Program-made: the position numbers and the translations under genes
The notes under the pieces: model-generated
The model's database searches: none
Told to the model about the DNA's origin: nothing
What the model saw: only the letters and a program-made list of their open reading frames with translations
In this document: positions 34,720-44,181 of the stretch, piece after piece
Layout: every line of letters begins with the position of its first letter
How positions within the stretch are numbered: the first letter of the stretch is position 1
Source of the DNA: CBDHFQ01 sp965262565
Lineage (GTDB): Bacteria > Bacteroidota > Bacteroidia > J057
Assembly: GCA_965262565.1 (NCBI GenBank)
Contig: CBDHFQ010000004.1
Location: 62,001-126,000, forward strand
Length of the DNA stretch: 64,000 nucleotides
Reading direction: 5' to 3'

Positions 34720-37411
34720 TTGGTCCTTTTTCCTTGCCTTTTCTTCTTTTTTGCTGGTTAACATTGCTGGAGAAGCACAAGTATTAAGCTGGGAGTTTGA
34801 AGATTTTATTACTGACCAACGACAACCAGCTTCAAGAGTAGACATCGTCAAAGATAGATTTGACAATGTATATGCCTCCGTTTGGCAAGCTGAGGCGGAT
34901 CAACTGGCGTATGGATTTAGGGGTCGAAATGGGAAGGACTGGACTTTTGAGCTAGTAGATTCCACCACCAATGGAGGCTTTGAAAGTGCTGTGGCAGTAG
35001 ATGAAAATGGTGCAGTACATATTGCCTATTTTGAAAATAGGGGAGGTCAGGCATTTCTAAAATATGCAAATAATATTACCGGATTCTGGGAAGTGGAATC
35101 CGTTTTGCCAGACTCTTCATGGGGACCTTATGGGACAGACTTTGATCCCAACTTAGCTACTCAGGCAGCCATAGATATTACTATGCTTCCTGACGGGCGG
35201 CCTGCCATAGCTTTTTTTGATAGAAGATTTTCAGAAGCAGATGTTACGACTTGCGAACTAAGTAGCAGGGAGTTTCCCGTTTACAATCGAGATTATGCCC
35301 TAGACATGAAGCTCTTAACGCTTCAAGTGGATGGAAGTTGGCAACAACCCTTTGTCTTTGATGTTCCCTATAATACGTCCAATACCTGCAAAATAAGTCC
35401 TTCCCTCACAGCCCTACCACTTGGTGATCGATTTGGGGAATTTTGCCAGTTTGCACAGACTTCAGATGGTAGGCTTTGTCTGTTTACCATTGCCACCCAT
35501 AATCATCAACTATTAATGTGGTCAGCACCAGCCTCAGATCTCTCTGCCTGGGATATCGCTGTGGTAGATTCTGTCGGTAGATTTGCTTCCATAGGGAACA
35601 GGGATTTTAGACTCACCTTCGATTATCTCGATGTGTTTATGGATGATCAAAACACAGCTCATTTGGTTTATGGTGTATCAGATGTGTTTGGCTTAGCCAT
35701 TCAAGATATTATCAATAATGCCTCGGATCCTGTCAACAGAACATACTTTTACGCTCGTGTTGCGATAGATTCTCTTTCCGATTCTACCTACACTCCTTAT
35801 TACTATAATTTTAATCCCTTTAGAGATAGGATATATAGAAATAATTATTCCATTAGTTTAGCGGGTACAGATACAGTAATAGTTTCCCATTATAATGTGA
35901 GTACAAATGAAGTGATCTATCATGTATCATTTGACCAGGGAATAAATTGGGAAGAGGGATTGCTCACAGAAGTAATTACAAATACGCCTCTTCAGTCAGA
36001 AATTATAAGAGATAGTATCTTTTGGTGGATCGATAATAGTTCTAAAGAGAATTTTCTTGAAGTTAGTATACCGCTAGGGGGAGGAGATCCATTTATTGTC
36101 AATGCGAGTGTAAATGAATCCAGTGGAAGGACCTTGTCTGCGGAGATTGAAAGGACTTCAGAAGGAGACAGAGTACAGGTTGTTTATAACGAAGATTTTC
36201 AGGAGCAGCTTCTTTATGGAATTTCAAAGAATGGGGAAGTAACCTCAGAAGCTATAGATGACATTGGACTACGGATCACGGAAGCGGAGCTTGAATTGGA
36301 TGCTGGTGGAATTCCCTACGTAGTTTATGGTGTTCAGCCTACGAGCGAATTGAGATTAGCAGTAAAGGCAAATAATGAATGGATCATTCAGGTTATAGAG
36401 AGTGATGTACAAGCCAGAAATGCTCAGCTACATATCATTGAGGATAGTTTACATGTGATTTTTTATGATGGAATTGAAAGAGCCCTTTTCCATTCAAGAA
36501 GTGGAGGTAATGCTAATGACTGGATCACCGAACCAGTAGACAATTCAAGCATATCTGTAGGGCAATTTCTACAATCGGCGGTAGGAGACGATGGAAGCTT
36601 ACATATAGCCTATCTCAATCCTGGAAATAGGACATTGAAATACGCAAAAAGAGGAGAAAGTGGTGCCTGGAAAATCCAGGAAGTGTCTTCATCCTTAAAT
36701 GAAAATGTGGTTTGGACGGATATTAAGACAGATAGTATCGGAAGTCCTGTTATTGTATATCGAGAGGCTATCGAAAATGTGATAAAATTAGCACGGCCAC
36801 GGAATGATACAAGTTGGCAAATACTAAATGTAACAGTAGAAAGAGATGTGCCAATAGGAGACCCACTCAAGCTTATTTTGGATAAAGGAGATTTTCCCTG
36901 GATCATGTACAACATAAGTGGAGCACCCGATGAATTGAAGCTGATAAGACTGGATGAAAATGGTCTTTGGTTCCCCCTTTCAGTAGGTGGTTTTGAAGAA
37001 GGCTTGTCCGGAAATTTTGATTTACATTTGGTAGAAAGTGATTTATATGTGATAGGTCAAAAAAGGGATATTGATAATCAAGGAATTGCTATTCTCAGGG
37101 CACAAGAGGCCCTTACCACGGACTTAACTGTTCCATTAGTAGGGAATAGTTCCGTGAGATGGGAAGTTTGGCCGAATCCGGGTACGGAATGGATTCGTGT
37201 AAGTATATCCACTCCTGTACCACAAAAAGTATCTCTGACATTATTTGATATGGCAGGAAGGCTACTGAGGGAGACCTCGACGGTAGAGAAATACTATTCT
37301 GATACATACGAATATCAATTACCTACCTCAGATATTGCACCGGGAATTTACACGCTTAGACTACGCTCAAATGATGTGATAACATCAAAAAGAATAATGA
37401 TCATCCGTTAG
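34694..37411 (+). CDS. Large secreted protein with T9SS type A sorting domain
   Basis: The frame opens at 34646, but the ATG at 34694 starts a good signal peptide (MSLKGFLYNWSFFLAFSSFL ... AGEAQ|VLSW). This leaves a 26-base overlap with recJ. The ~905-residue product is repetitive and beta-rich, with recurrent strand units such as GFESAVAVDENGAVHIAYFE, LDAGGIPYVVYGV and GDDGSLHIAYLNPG, spaced as in beta-propeller or sialidase-like repeats. The last 80 residues are a clean sorting domain: WEVWPNPGTEWIRVSIST, LTLFDMAGRLLRET and IAPGIYTLRLRSNDV. It should be exported through T9SS and anchored or released at the surface. No catalytic residues recognised. Confidence 0.88.
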   Translation: MSLKGFLYNWSFFLAFSSFLLVNIAGEAQVLSWEFEDFITDQRQPASRVDIVKDRFDNVYASVWQAEADQLAYGFRGRNGKDWTFELVDSTTNGGFESAVAVDENGAVHIAYFENRGGQAFLKYANNITGFWEVESVLPDSSWGPYGTDFDPNLATQAAIDITMLPDGRPAIAFFDRRFSEADVTTCELSSREFPVYNRDYALDMKLLTLQVDGSWQQPFVFDVPYNTSNTCKISPSLTALPLGDRFGEFCQFAQTSDGRLCLFTIATHNHQLLMWSAPASDLSAWDIAVVDSVGRFASIGNRDFRLTFDYLDVFMDDQNTAHLVYGVSDVFGLAIQDIINNASDPVNRTYFYARVAIDSLSDSTYTPYYYNFNPFRDRIYRNNYSISLAGTDTVIVSHYNVSTNEVIYHVSFDQGINWEEGLLTEVITNTPLQSEIIRDSIFWWIDNSSKENFLEVSIPLGGGDPFIVNASVNESSGRTLSAEIERTSEGDRVQVVYNEDFQEQLLYGISKNGEVTSEAIDDIGLRITEAELELDAGGIPYVVYGVQPTSELRLAVKANNEWIIQVIESDVQARNAQLHIIEDSLHVIFYDGIERALFHSRSGGNANDWITEPVDNSSISVGQFLQSAVGDDGSLHIAYLNPGNRTLKYAKRGESGAWKIQEVSSSLNENVVWTDIKTDSIGSPVIVYREAIENVIKLARPRNDTSWQILNVTVERDVPIGDPLKLILDKGDFPWIMYNISGAPDELKLIRLDENGLWFPLSVGGFEEGLSGNFDLHLVESDLYVIGQKRDIDNQGIAILRAQEALTTDLTVPLVGNSSVRWEVWPNPGTEWIRVSISTPVPQKVSLTLFDMAGRLLRETSTVEKYYSDTYEYQLPTSDIAPGIYTLRLRSNDVITSKRIMIIR

Positions 37412-37467
37412 ATAAAAAAAATTGATTATTTTGAAGGAATTATTGTTATTCTTTCATCATAATCCTT

Positions 37468-38196
37468 ATGCAGTTAAGAGCGAGCAAACTGGTGAAGCGG
37501 TATAAACAGCGGGCAGTTGTTAATGAAGTTTCGCTAGAGGTAAATCAAGGAGAGATTGTAGGATTACTAGGACCAAATGGAGCTGGAAAAACCACTTCTT
37601 TCTACATGATCGTTGGCCTAATCAGACCAAATTCAGGTAAAATATTTCTGGATGATAAGGATATCACTTCTCTTCCCATGTATAAAAGAGGGCAGTTAGG
37701 AATAGGCTATTTAGCACAGGAAGCGTCAGTGTTTCGAAATTTGACCGTAGAGGATAATATTTTGGCAGTATTGGAGATGGGCACAAAATTGACCAAGAAG
37801 GATAGAATAGCGCGAGTGGAGCGATTATTAGAAGAATTTAGTATAACCCATGTGAGGAAGAGCAAAGGGAAAGTGTTGTCTGGAGGAGAACGAAGGAGAA
37901 CTGAAATTGCCAGAGCGTTAGCGGTGAATCCTAAATTTATTTTACTAGATGAGCCTTTCGCCGGAATTGATCCTAAAGCAGTAGAAGATATTCAGGAACT
38001 GGTTTCCGACCTGGCAAAGCGTAACATTGGCATTCTGATTACGGACCACAATGTACACGAAACATTAAACATCACTGACAGAACATATATTTTGTTTGAA
38101 GGGAAGATCAGGGTTTCTGGAACGGCAAATGAAATCGCGTCGAATCCTGAAGCTAGAAAGCTATACCTAGGAGAAAATTTTCAACTTGACAGATAA
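37468..38196 (+). CDS. lptB: LPS export ABC transporter ATP-binding protein
   Basis: 242 residues with Walker A GLLGPNGAGKTTSFYMI, the LptB-typical IGYLAQEASVFRNLTVEDNI (Q-loop region), signature LSGGERRRTEIARALA, Walker B FILLDEPFAGIDP and switch His in ITDHNVHETL. LptB energises lipopolysaccharide extraction from the inner membrane together with LptFG and LptC. The C-terminus ARKLYLGENFQL is characteristic of LptB. The stop overlaps the start of the GH3 gene (TAATG), implying co-translation. Confidence 0.95.
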   Translation: MQLRASKLVKRYKQRAVVNEVSLEVNQGEIVGLLGPNGAGKTTSFYMIVGLIRPNSGKIFLDDKDITSLPMYKRGQLGIGYLAQEASVFRNLTVEDNILAVLEMGTKLTKKDRIARVERLLEEFSITHVRKSKGKVLSGGERRRTEIARALAVNPKFILLDEPFAGIDPKAVEDIQELVSDLAKRNIGILITDHNVHETLNITDRTYILFEGKIRVSGTANEIASNPEARKLYLGENFQLDR

Positions 38197-39746
38197 TGCT
38201 GCTAATACATAAGATCGCTAGCTGGATATTAAAGCGGAGGATGGAGCAGATCGAGCAGTTTATCCGTAATCCGATTATTACCCAAACTGTTCATTTTAAA
38301 AAACTCATTCAATCCGCCAGGCATACACAATGGGGTAAAAAGTACGGCTACTCCGATATTCACAGAATCGATACCTTCAGAGAGCGGGTACCTGTGAATA
38401 CCTATGAACAATTATATCCTTATATCGAACGGATGATGCAGGGGGAGCCAGATGTATTGTGGAGAGATACGGTGCAATGGTTTGCAAAATCTTCCGGAAC
38501 TACTAATGCAAAAAGTAAATATATCCCTGTAACTAATGAATCCCTGGAAGAGTGCCATTTTCGCGCAGGTCAGGATCTCCTTTCTATCTATTTTCACAAT
38601 AAACCCAATAGCAAACTTTTTGCAGGGAAGACTTTGCCTATTGGAGGAAGTCATAATATCAGCCATTTGAGTGATCATGCTCGTTGTGGAGACATTAGTG
38701 CGGTCATCCTGGAAAATATGCCTACATTTTACCAGCTAATGCGGACTCCCAGTAAAGAAGTGGTTTTAATGGCAGACTGGGATAAGAAGATAGAAATGAT
38801 GGCTGCAGAGGTCATGCATAAAGATGTTACAGCAATTGCAGGCGTTCCTACCTGGACACTTGTACTTATCGAGCGCATTCTCAAAAAGGCTGGACGTAAG
38901 AGAGAAGATTTAGAAAGCATCTGGCCCAATTTAGAGTTGTATGTTCATGGGGGAGTAAATTTTGCGCCTTACCGAAAGCAATTCAGGTCATTAATGCCCC
39001 ATAGAGAGTTGACGTTTATGGATTGCTATAATGCTTCCGAAGGATTTTTTGCTGTACAACACAGTTGGGAAGAGCCTGATAATCCCGATATGCTTCTCAT
39101 GCTGGATTATGGGATATTTTACGAATTTGTTCCAATAGACCAAATAGATCTGGATCATCCAAAGACATATACATTGGATGAAGTTGAAATAGGGAAGAAC
39201 TATGCGATGATTATCTCTACCAATGGAGGCTTATGGAGATATCTTATAGGGGATACGGTAACCTTTACTTCTATCTATCCTTTTCAAATTCGCATTACAG
39301 GAAGAACAAAGCATTTTATTAATGCATTCGGAGAAGAATTGGTCGTGGAAAATGCAGAAAAAGCACTTTCGATGGCTGCACATATGACTGGAGCCACTTT
39401 GCAAAATTATACAGCAGCCCCTATTTATTTTAATCAGGGGTTGGGAAATAAAGGGGGCCATGAGTGGCTGATAGAATTTTCTACTTCCCCTAGAGATATA
39501 GGTGAGTTTTCAAGAGTATTAGATGCATCTCTCCAACAGTTGAATTCAGATTACGAAGCCAAAAGAACAGCGGATTTAGCACTTGATCCCCCAATGGTTC
39601 GCGAGTTACCTAAAGGGACCTTTCATGAATGGATGAAGAGTAGAGGAAAGTTAGGGGGCCAGCATAAAGTTCCACGTTTAGCGAATGATAGAAAGTATGT
39701 GGAAGATATTTTAAATCTAGTAGCAACTCAAAATGAGAGGTCATAA
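38196..39746 (+). CDS. GH3-family acyl-adenylating enzyme
   Basis: 516 residues of the GH3 superfamily, first known as plant auxin-amino acid synthetases. Visible are the first ATP-binding motif WFAKSSGTTNAKSKYIPVT (about 98-116), the central YVHGGVNFAPYRKQF and FMDCYNASEGFF (adenylate-binding) motifs, and GLWRYLIGDTVTF with RITGRTKHFINAFGEELVVE. Bacterial GH3 proteins are thought to adenylate a carboxylate and transfer it to an amine; substrates are mostly unknown. The one-base overlap with lptB suggests an envelope-related acylation, but that is inference. There is no signal peptide, so it is cytoplasmic. Confidence 0.88.
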   Translation: MLLIHKIASWILKRRMEQIEQFIRNPIITQTVHFKKLIQSARHTQWGKKYGYSDIHRIDTFRERVPVNTYEQLYPYIERMMQGEPDVLWRDTVQWFAKSSGTTNAKSKYIPVTNESLEECHFRAGQDLLSIYFHNKPNSKLFAGKTLPIGGSHNISHLSDHARCGDISAVILENMPTFYQLMRTPSKEVVLMADWDKKIEMMAAEVMHKDVTAIAGVPTWTLVLIERILKKAGRKREDLESIWPNLELYVHGGVNFAPYRKQFRSLMPHRELTFMDCYNASEGFFAVQHSWEEPDNPDMLLMLDYGIFYEFVPIDQIDLDHPKTYTLDEVEIGKNYAMIISTNGGLWRYLIGDTVTFTSIYPFQIRITGRTKHFINAFGEELVVENAEKALSMAAHMTGATLQNYTAAPIYFNQGLGNKGGHEWLIEFSTSPRDIGEFSRVLDASLQQLNSDYEAKRTADLALDPPMVRELPKGTFHEWMKSRGKLGGQHKVPRLANDRKYVEDILNLVATQNERS

Positions 39747-39925
39747 TTAGATAGCTTAGGGTATAAGAGGACAACCCAGTTAGTTGGTACGATACTTGAA
39801 TAAATTATTTACTAACTCCTTCATTTTTTCCTGTTAACTATTAGAAGGTTTTCTTATAGTTGTACATAATTAAAGTACTTATTGCTACTTTATTAAAGTC
39901 CACCAAATCAGAATATTTTTGTTAT

Positions 39926-40297
39926 ATGCAATTACAGAAGCCTCGCGTTATAAAAGATTTTGAAAAGCTGGATGTTCAAATACAGCAGCAAATCAAGCTT
40001 GTGTATCCTAATGGATTTTCTGATTCCCTCATTGCGTTTACAAATCGAGAAGGGAAACGTGTTAAGGCCCTTCCATTCGAAACGGAAGATAAGTATTACC
40101 TTGTTCGCATGACCGTTCAAGAGGCAGAAGCCATTATTAGTGAAGATGATGACTATGATGATGATGGGGTGTTGAAGGATGATGTGAAGGAAGAATACGA
40201 GGATAAATATGCTGACCTGGATTATATAGCAGAAAATCTAGAGGAAGATGCTGAGGATAGAGAAGAGGAGGATTCTCCTTCAAAGGAAGAAGAGTAA
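39926..40297 (+). CDS. Conserved small acidic protein
   Basis: I choose the ATG at 39926 (MQLQKPRVIKDFEKL), giving 123 residues. The earlier in-frame ATG at 39860 adds a hydrophobic tail that homologues I remember lack. The first 70 residues form a compact basic/hydrophobic domain (GFSDSLIAFTNREGKRVKAL, FETEDKYYLVRMTVQEAEAI). The last 50 are extremely acidic (EDDDYDDDGVLKDDVKEEYE ... DREEEDSPSKEEE). Similar proteins occur across Bacteroidota without an assigned function. A TATTTTTG (-7-like) at 39914-39921 would place transcription at or near the ATG. It is followed by a terminator hairpin. Confidence 0.75.
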   Translation: MQLQKPRVIKDFEKLDVQIQQQIKLVYPNGFSDSLIAFTNREGKRVKALPFETEDKYYLVRMTVQEAEAIISEDDDYDDDGVLKDDVKEEYEDKYADLDYIAENLEEDAEDREEEDSPSKEEE

Positions 40298-40304
40298 TAA
40301 TAAA

Positions 40305-40328
40305 AGATATGCCTTAAAAGGCATATCT
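40305..40328 (-). terminator. Terminator between convergent genes
   Basis: Perfect 9-bp stem AGATATGCC/GGCATATCT with a TTAAAA loop. On the minus strand it is followed by TTTTATTATT. It ends the leftward metallopeptidase transcript and may also stop the rightward gene, although the plus-strand side lacks a U tract. Confidence 0.65.
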
Positions 40329-40369
40329 CCCTGGTCTTTACAAAATAGGTGTATGTTGTAAATTGATCT

Positions 40370-41212
40370 CTATAGTGTTGTTGCATTAAAAGTATCTCCC
40401 TGAGAAAGATCCCCAGTATCAAATCCTTTCTTAAACCATCTCATTCGTTGTGCAGAAGTACCGTGCGTAAAGCTTTCCGGAACGACATATCCTTGTGTTT
40501 TTCGTTGAATATTATCATCACCAATTGCCTGAGCAGCTCTTAAGGCTTCTTCTAGGTCTCCTTCTTCTAAGATTTTCTTCATTTTCTCTGCATGATGTGC
40601 CCAAACCCCTGCAAGGAAATCGGCCTGTAGTTCGAGCCTCACCGATAATTGATTATACTGAGATTGAGAAATTCTACCTCTTTGGGCATCTACTTGGGTA
40701 GTAATTCCAAGGATTCTTTGTATATGATGGCCTACTTCATGAGCAACTACATATGCCATAGCAAAGTCTCCAGGGGCACCAAACTGATTCTTTAGCTGTT
40801 GGTAAAAACTCAAATCTATATACACTTTTTCGTCTCCGGGACAGTAGAACGGTCCGGTAGCAGCACTGGCAAAACCACAAGCAGATTTTACCTGGCCTGA
40901 AAATAATACAAGCGTAGGTTCTCTGTAATTTTGACCCAATTGTTCACGGAATAGTTTGTTGAATACATCTTCGGTATCTTTTAGTACCACAGATACGAAT
41001 TGTCCCAGCTCATCCTGAGGGGCTTGTCCATTGGCTGGTGCTTCAGTAGTTCCCTGTATTTGCTGAAGAACCTGAATGGGATTTTGACCAAATAATACCG
41101 CCAAAATGATAATGATAATGGTACCAATGCCAAAACCGCCTACTACTCTGGAACTTCCTCTTCCTCGTCGGTCTTCTACATTGGAACTACCTTGTCTACC
41201 TTGCCAACGCAT
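40370..41212 (-). CDS. YpfJ/KPN_02809-type neutral zinc metallopeptidase
   Basis: 280 residues. The N-terminus MRWQGRQGSSNVEDRRG is the conserved cytoplasmic start of this family. It is followed by one membrane span (GIGTIIIIILAVLF) and a long extracytoplasmic domain. That domain has CGFASAATGPFYCPGDEKVY, the zinc motif HEVGHHIQ, and LELQADFLAGVWAHHAEK (third ligand region). The C-terminal PESFTHGTSAQRMRWFKKGF is also typical. The domain should face the periplasm. The physiological substrate is unknown. It stands alone between a convergent gene and the pnt operon. Confidence 0.92.
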   Translation of the reverse strand: MRWQGRQGSSNVEDRRGRGSSRVVGGFGIGTIIIIILAVLFGQNPIQVLQQIQGTTEAPANGQAPQDELGQFVSVVLKDTEDVFNKLFREQLGQNYREPTLVLFSGQVKSACGFASAATGPFYCPGDEKVYIDLSFYQQLKNQFGAPGDFAMAYVVAHEVGHHIQRILGITTQVDAQRGRISQSQYNQLSVRLELQADFLAGVWAHHAEKMKKILEEGDLEEALRAAQAIGDDNIQRKTQGYVVPESFTHGTSAQRMRWFKKGFDTGDLSQGDTFNATTL

Positions 41213-41305
41213 AGTGATTTGTGTTATTTAATGGTTAAGGAACGTATGTAATGGTTAAATAATATGACGATTCATCAGTCATCGACGGCAAATAAGTTAC
41301 AAATT

Positions 41306-42721
41306 TTACCCTAATGATTTTACTTCATTAGCTAATTTTTGAAGGCTGTCCTTAGCGTCTCCAAACAACATGCGGTTTTTCTCATGAAAGAACAATGGGT
41401 TCTGAATACCAGCATAACCGGGGCGCATACTTCTCTTTAAAACGATGGTATTTTTCGCTTGCAAAATATCCAAAATAGGCATCCCATAAATTGGACTGCC
41501 TGGATCATCCTTGGCAGCAGGATTGACTACATCATTAGCACCTACTACTACTACTACATCTGTATTTCGAAGGGACTCATTAGCATCTTCCAAATCGAGC
41601 AGTTTATCGTATGAAACGTCTGCTTCAGCCAGGAGAACATTCATGTGGCCTGGCATTCTTCCCGCTACAGGATGAATGGCGTAATAAACATTTACTCCTT
41701 CAGCTTCTAATAAATTTTCCAGATCATGGGTGGTCTTTTGAGCCTGGGCCACGGCCATTCCATATCCTGGGACAAATACTACTTGATTGGAATATCTTAA
41801 CATAATGGCTGCATCATTAACATTTACTTCTCTTGCTACCTGATCGCCTGACTGAGCAGTGGATGTTCCCGTGCTTCCGAATCCACCTACGATAACATTC
41901 AATAAAGATCTGTTCATCGCTTCACACATCAGGATGGTGAGAATAGTTCCCGAAGATCCTACCAGAATACCTCCCACTAACATCACCTGATTATTGTATA
42001 CCAAGCCCGCCAGGGCGGCAGCTACCCCTGTAAATGCATTTAACAATGAGATAACGACAGGCATATCGGCACCACCAATTGGAATCACAAAAGTAATTCC
42101 GTAAATCAGGGAAACGACCAGGATGAGAATAACAATGGCAAACGAGGCCTTAGGATAAATCGTCATAAAGATGATGGCAGCTACTAATCCGATCAGTAAG
42201 GTTAAATTGATGAATGTGGGCTGAGGTAATCGAACTTTTCTGTCATTTATTAATCCCTGTAATTTTCCATAAGCGATAAGGCTTCCGGTGAAAGCCACCC
42301 CACCTACAAACATGGCTAAGAGGGTCGTGAAAAATACGCCTTTATTTATGTCGGCTGCTGCGACTTCCTGATAACGGAACATTTCCACCAGAGAAATGGC
42401 CACTGCACAAGCACCTCCCAGTCCATTGAAAATGGACACCATTTGAGGCATATCTGTCATAGCTACCCGCTTAGAGGCGACAAGGCCAATGACAGTTCCT
42501 ATAGCTAAGGCTGCTGCAATCAAGCTGTAAGTTAAAGCCACATTAATTTGTGCTCCTTCCAGGGGAATAATTAATGTCATGAGAATAGCTACTCCCATTC
42601 CCAGAGCTGCCAGAAGGTTTCCCTTCCGCGCTGTTTTTGGGCTACTTAAACCTTTTAGCCCTACAATAAACAGGATAACTCCCGTTAGGTAGCCCAGATT
42701 AACGATTTGATTAATGAACAT
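41306..42721 (-). CDS. pntB: NAD(P) transhydrogenase subunit beta
   Basis: 471 residues: nine or so N-terminal membrane spans forming the proton channel (e.g. LGYLTGVILFIVGLKGL, GLGGACAVAISLVEMF, GGADMPVVISLLNAFTGVAA). The soluble NADP(H)-binding domain follows: VVFVPGYGMAVAQAQ, YAIHPVAGRMPGHMNVLLAEA, VVVVGANDVVNPAA and SMRPGYAGIQNPLF. The enzyme couples proton re-entry to hydride transfer from NADH to NADP+. It is the last gene of the operon pntAA-pntAB-pntB, six bases after pntAB. Confidence 0.96.
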   Translation of the reverse strand: MFINQIVNLGYLTGVILFIVGLKGLSSPKTARKGNLLAALGMGVAILMTLIIPLEGAQINVALTYSLIAAALAIGTVIGLVASKRVAMTDMPQMVSIFNGLGGACAVAISLVEMFRYQEVAAADINKGVFFTTLLAMFVGGVAFTGSLIAYGKLQGLINDRKVRLPQPTFINLTLLIGLVAAIIFMTIYPKASFAIVILILVVSLIYGITFVIPIGGADMPVVISLLNAFTGVAAALAGLVYNNQVMLVGGILVGSSGTILTILMCEAMNRSLLNVIVGGFGSTGTSTAQSGDQVAREVNVNDAAIMLRYSNQVVFVPGYGMAVAQAQKTTHDLENLLEAEGVNVYYAIHPVAGRMPGHMNVLLAEADVSYDKLLDLEDANESLRNTDVVVVVGANDVVNPAAKDDPGSPIYGMPILDILQAKNTIVLKRSMRPGYAGIQNPLFFHEKNRMLFGDAKDSLQKLANEVKSLG

Positions 42722-42727
42722 GTGTGA

Positions 42728-43036
42728 TTATTTTTTCTTTTTGAACATCTCCAACATACGATCCGTAACAGCATGTCCTCCGACAACATTGATCATGCCT
42801 AACACGATTCCGATAAATCCTAAAGTAAGTGCCAGAATATCTCCGCTTTCAGATTGCCTGATCAATAAGATGGCTCCTATAATGACGACGCCACTAATAG
42901 CATTTGCTCCCGACATGAGAGGGGTATGCAGTACTGTAGGAACATTTGAAATAAGTTCATAGCCTAAAAAAATAGCCAGCACAAGCACATAAATCATGAT
43001 GAGGTGCTGGGAAAAAAATTGTAATAGTACTTCCAT
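42728..43036 (-). CDS. pntAB: NAD(P) transhydrogenase subunit alpha 2 (membrane part)
   Basis: 102 residues with three to four membrane spans, including IFLGYELISNVPTVLHTPLM (the conserved HTPLMSGANAISG segment) and ALTLGFIGIVLGMINVVGG. It supplies the transmembrane part of the alpha subunit, which is split from the soluble part in this and many other bacteria. It is two bases downstream of pntAA. Confidence 0.95.
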   Translation of the reverse strand: MEVLLQFFSQHLIMIYVLVLAIFLGYELISNVPTVLHTPLMSGANAISGVVIIGAILLIRQSESGDILALTLGFIGIVLGMINVVGGHAVTDRMLEMFKKKK

Positions 43037-43038
43037 AT

Positions 43039-44133
43039 TTAGGGATTGATAGGTTCTTGTTTTTTCAAAAAGGTAGATGTTACGATATCATTATGATAGT
43101 CCACTTCCTCAATTCCGTTTTTAAAGACGTACTGGAAGTAGTTCCAAACGTTATTACTGAATAATTTGCTTGCGTGTAGCGGCATCTGAGATGGGAGATT
43201 AGACTCTCCAATGACAGTCACTCCTTTGTAATTGATAATTTGATCATTTTCTGTGACGGCACAATTACCTCCCGTAACGGCTGCCAGGTCTATGATAACA
43301 CTTCCAGGTTTCATGGCAGCGACGGTCCTTTCTTCGATGAGCAGCGGTGCTTTTCTTCCAGGAATATTAGCTGTCGTAATAATTACATCAGCTTTTGTAG
43401 CTCGCTCGTGAATCAATTCTTTTTGCTTTCTTTGGTAATCTTCGGTTTGACTAACAGCATATCCACCTGAAGCGGCATCTTCACGAGCACCTTCTACTTC
43501 GATAAACTTAGCCCCAAGACTCTGAACTTCTTCCTTTACAGCACTCCTGACATCAAAGGCTTCTATGGTGGCCCCTAATCTTTTCGCGGTAGCAATAGCT
43601 TGCAGACCCGCTACTCCTGCCCCCAGAATAAGTACCTTTGCTGGAGGGATCGTTCCTGCTGCTGTCATGAGCATCGGGAAATAACCTGGTAAATAATTTG
43701 CCGCCACTAATACAGCTTTATATCCAGCTAAGGAAGCCATGGAAGACAGAACATCCATAGACTGAGCGATCGTACTCCTGGGAATGCTATCCAGGCTAAA
43801 CGGAAGAATAGGTAACGTTTGGAGTTCAGAGATGATTTCCTTATTAGTACGGGGATTAAACATCGCAAGTACGATAGTTCCCGATGACAGAGCCGAAAGT
43901 TCATTTATAGAAGGAGGATTGATGCTAATCAATACATCCGATGTACTTAGAATGTTTTCTCTGGGATGAATACTCACTCCTTTTTCTTCATATGCATGGT
44001 CATCGTAAAATGCCAATTTACCGGCACCTGCTTCTACTTGTACTTCGTGCCCTTCTTTGATAAACTTGGCGGCTACTTCTGGAATAATAGAAACCCTTGC
44101 ATCTTGAAATTCTTTGAGAATGCCAATTTTCAT
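43039..44133 (-). CDS. pntAA: NAD(P) transhydrogenase subunit alpha 1 (NAD-binding)
   Basis: 364 residues of the alanine-dehydrogenase/transhydrogenase superfamily: N-terminal MKIGILKEFQDARVSIIPEV, the substrate-side VLISINPPSINEL, the Rossmann fingerprint VLILGAGVAGLQAIATAKRL with FDVRSAV, and the RKAPLLIEERTVAAMKPGSV segment. It binds NAD(H) in the three-subunit transhydrogenase. It is first in the operon. It lacks the C-terminal membrane helices found in fused PntA because those are encoded by pntAB. Confidence 0.95.
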   Translation of the reverse strand: MKIGILKEFQDARVSIIPEVAAKFIKEGHEVQVEAGAGKLAFYDDHAYEEKGVSIHPRENILSTSDVLISINPPSINELSALSSGTIVLAMFNPRTNKEIISELQTLPILPFSLDSIPRSTIAQSMDVLSSMASLAGYKAVLVAANYLPGYFPMLMTAAGTIPPAKVLILGAGVAGLQAIATAKRLGATIEAFDVRSAVKEEVQSLGAKFIEVEGAREDAASGGYAVSQTEDYQRKQKELIHERATKADVIITTANIPGRKAPLLIEERTVAAMKPGSVIIDLAAVTGGNCAVTENDQIINYKGVTVIGESNLPSQMPLHASKLFSNNVWNYFQYVFKNGIEEVDYHNDIVTSTFLKKQEPINP

Positions 44134-44181
44134 ATTTTTTAATTAATCTATATTGTCAATAGAAATGGATCATTAATTGTT

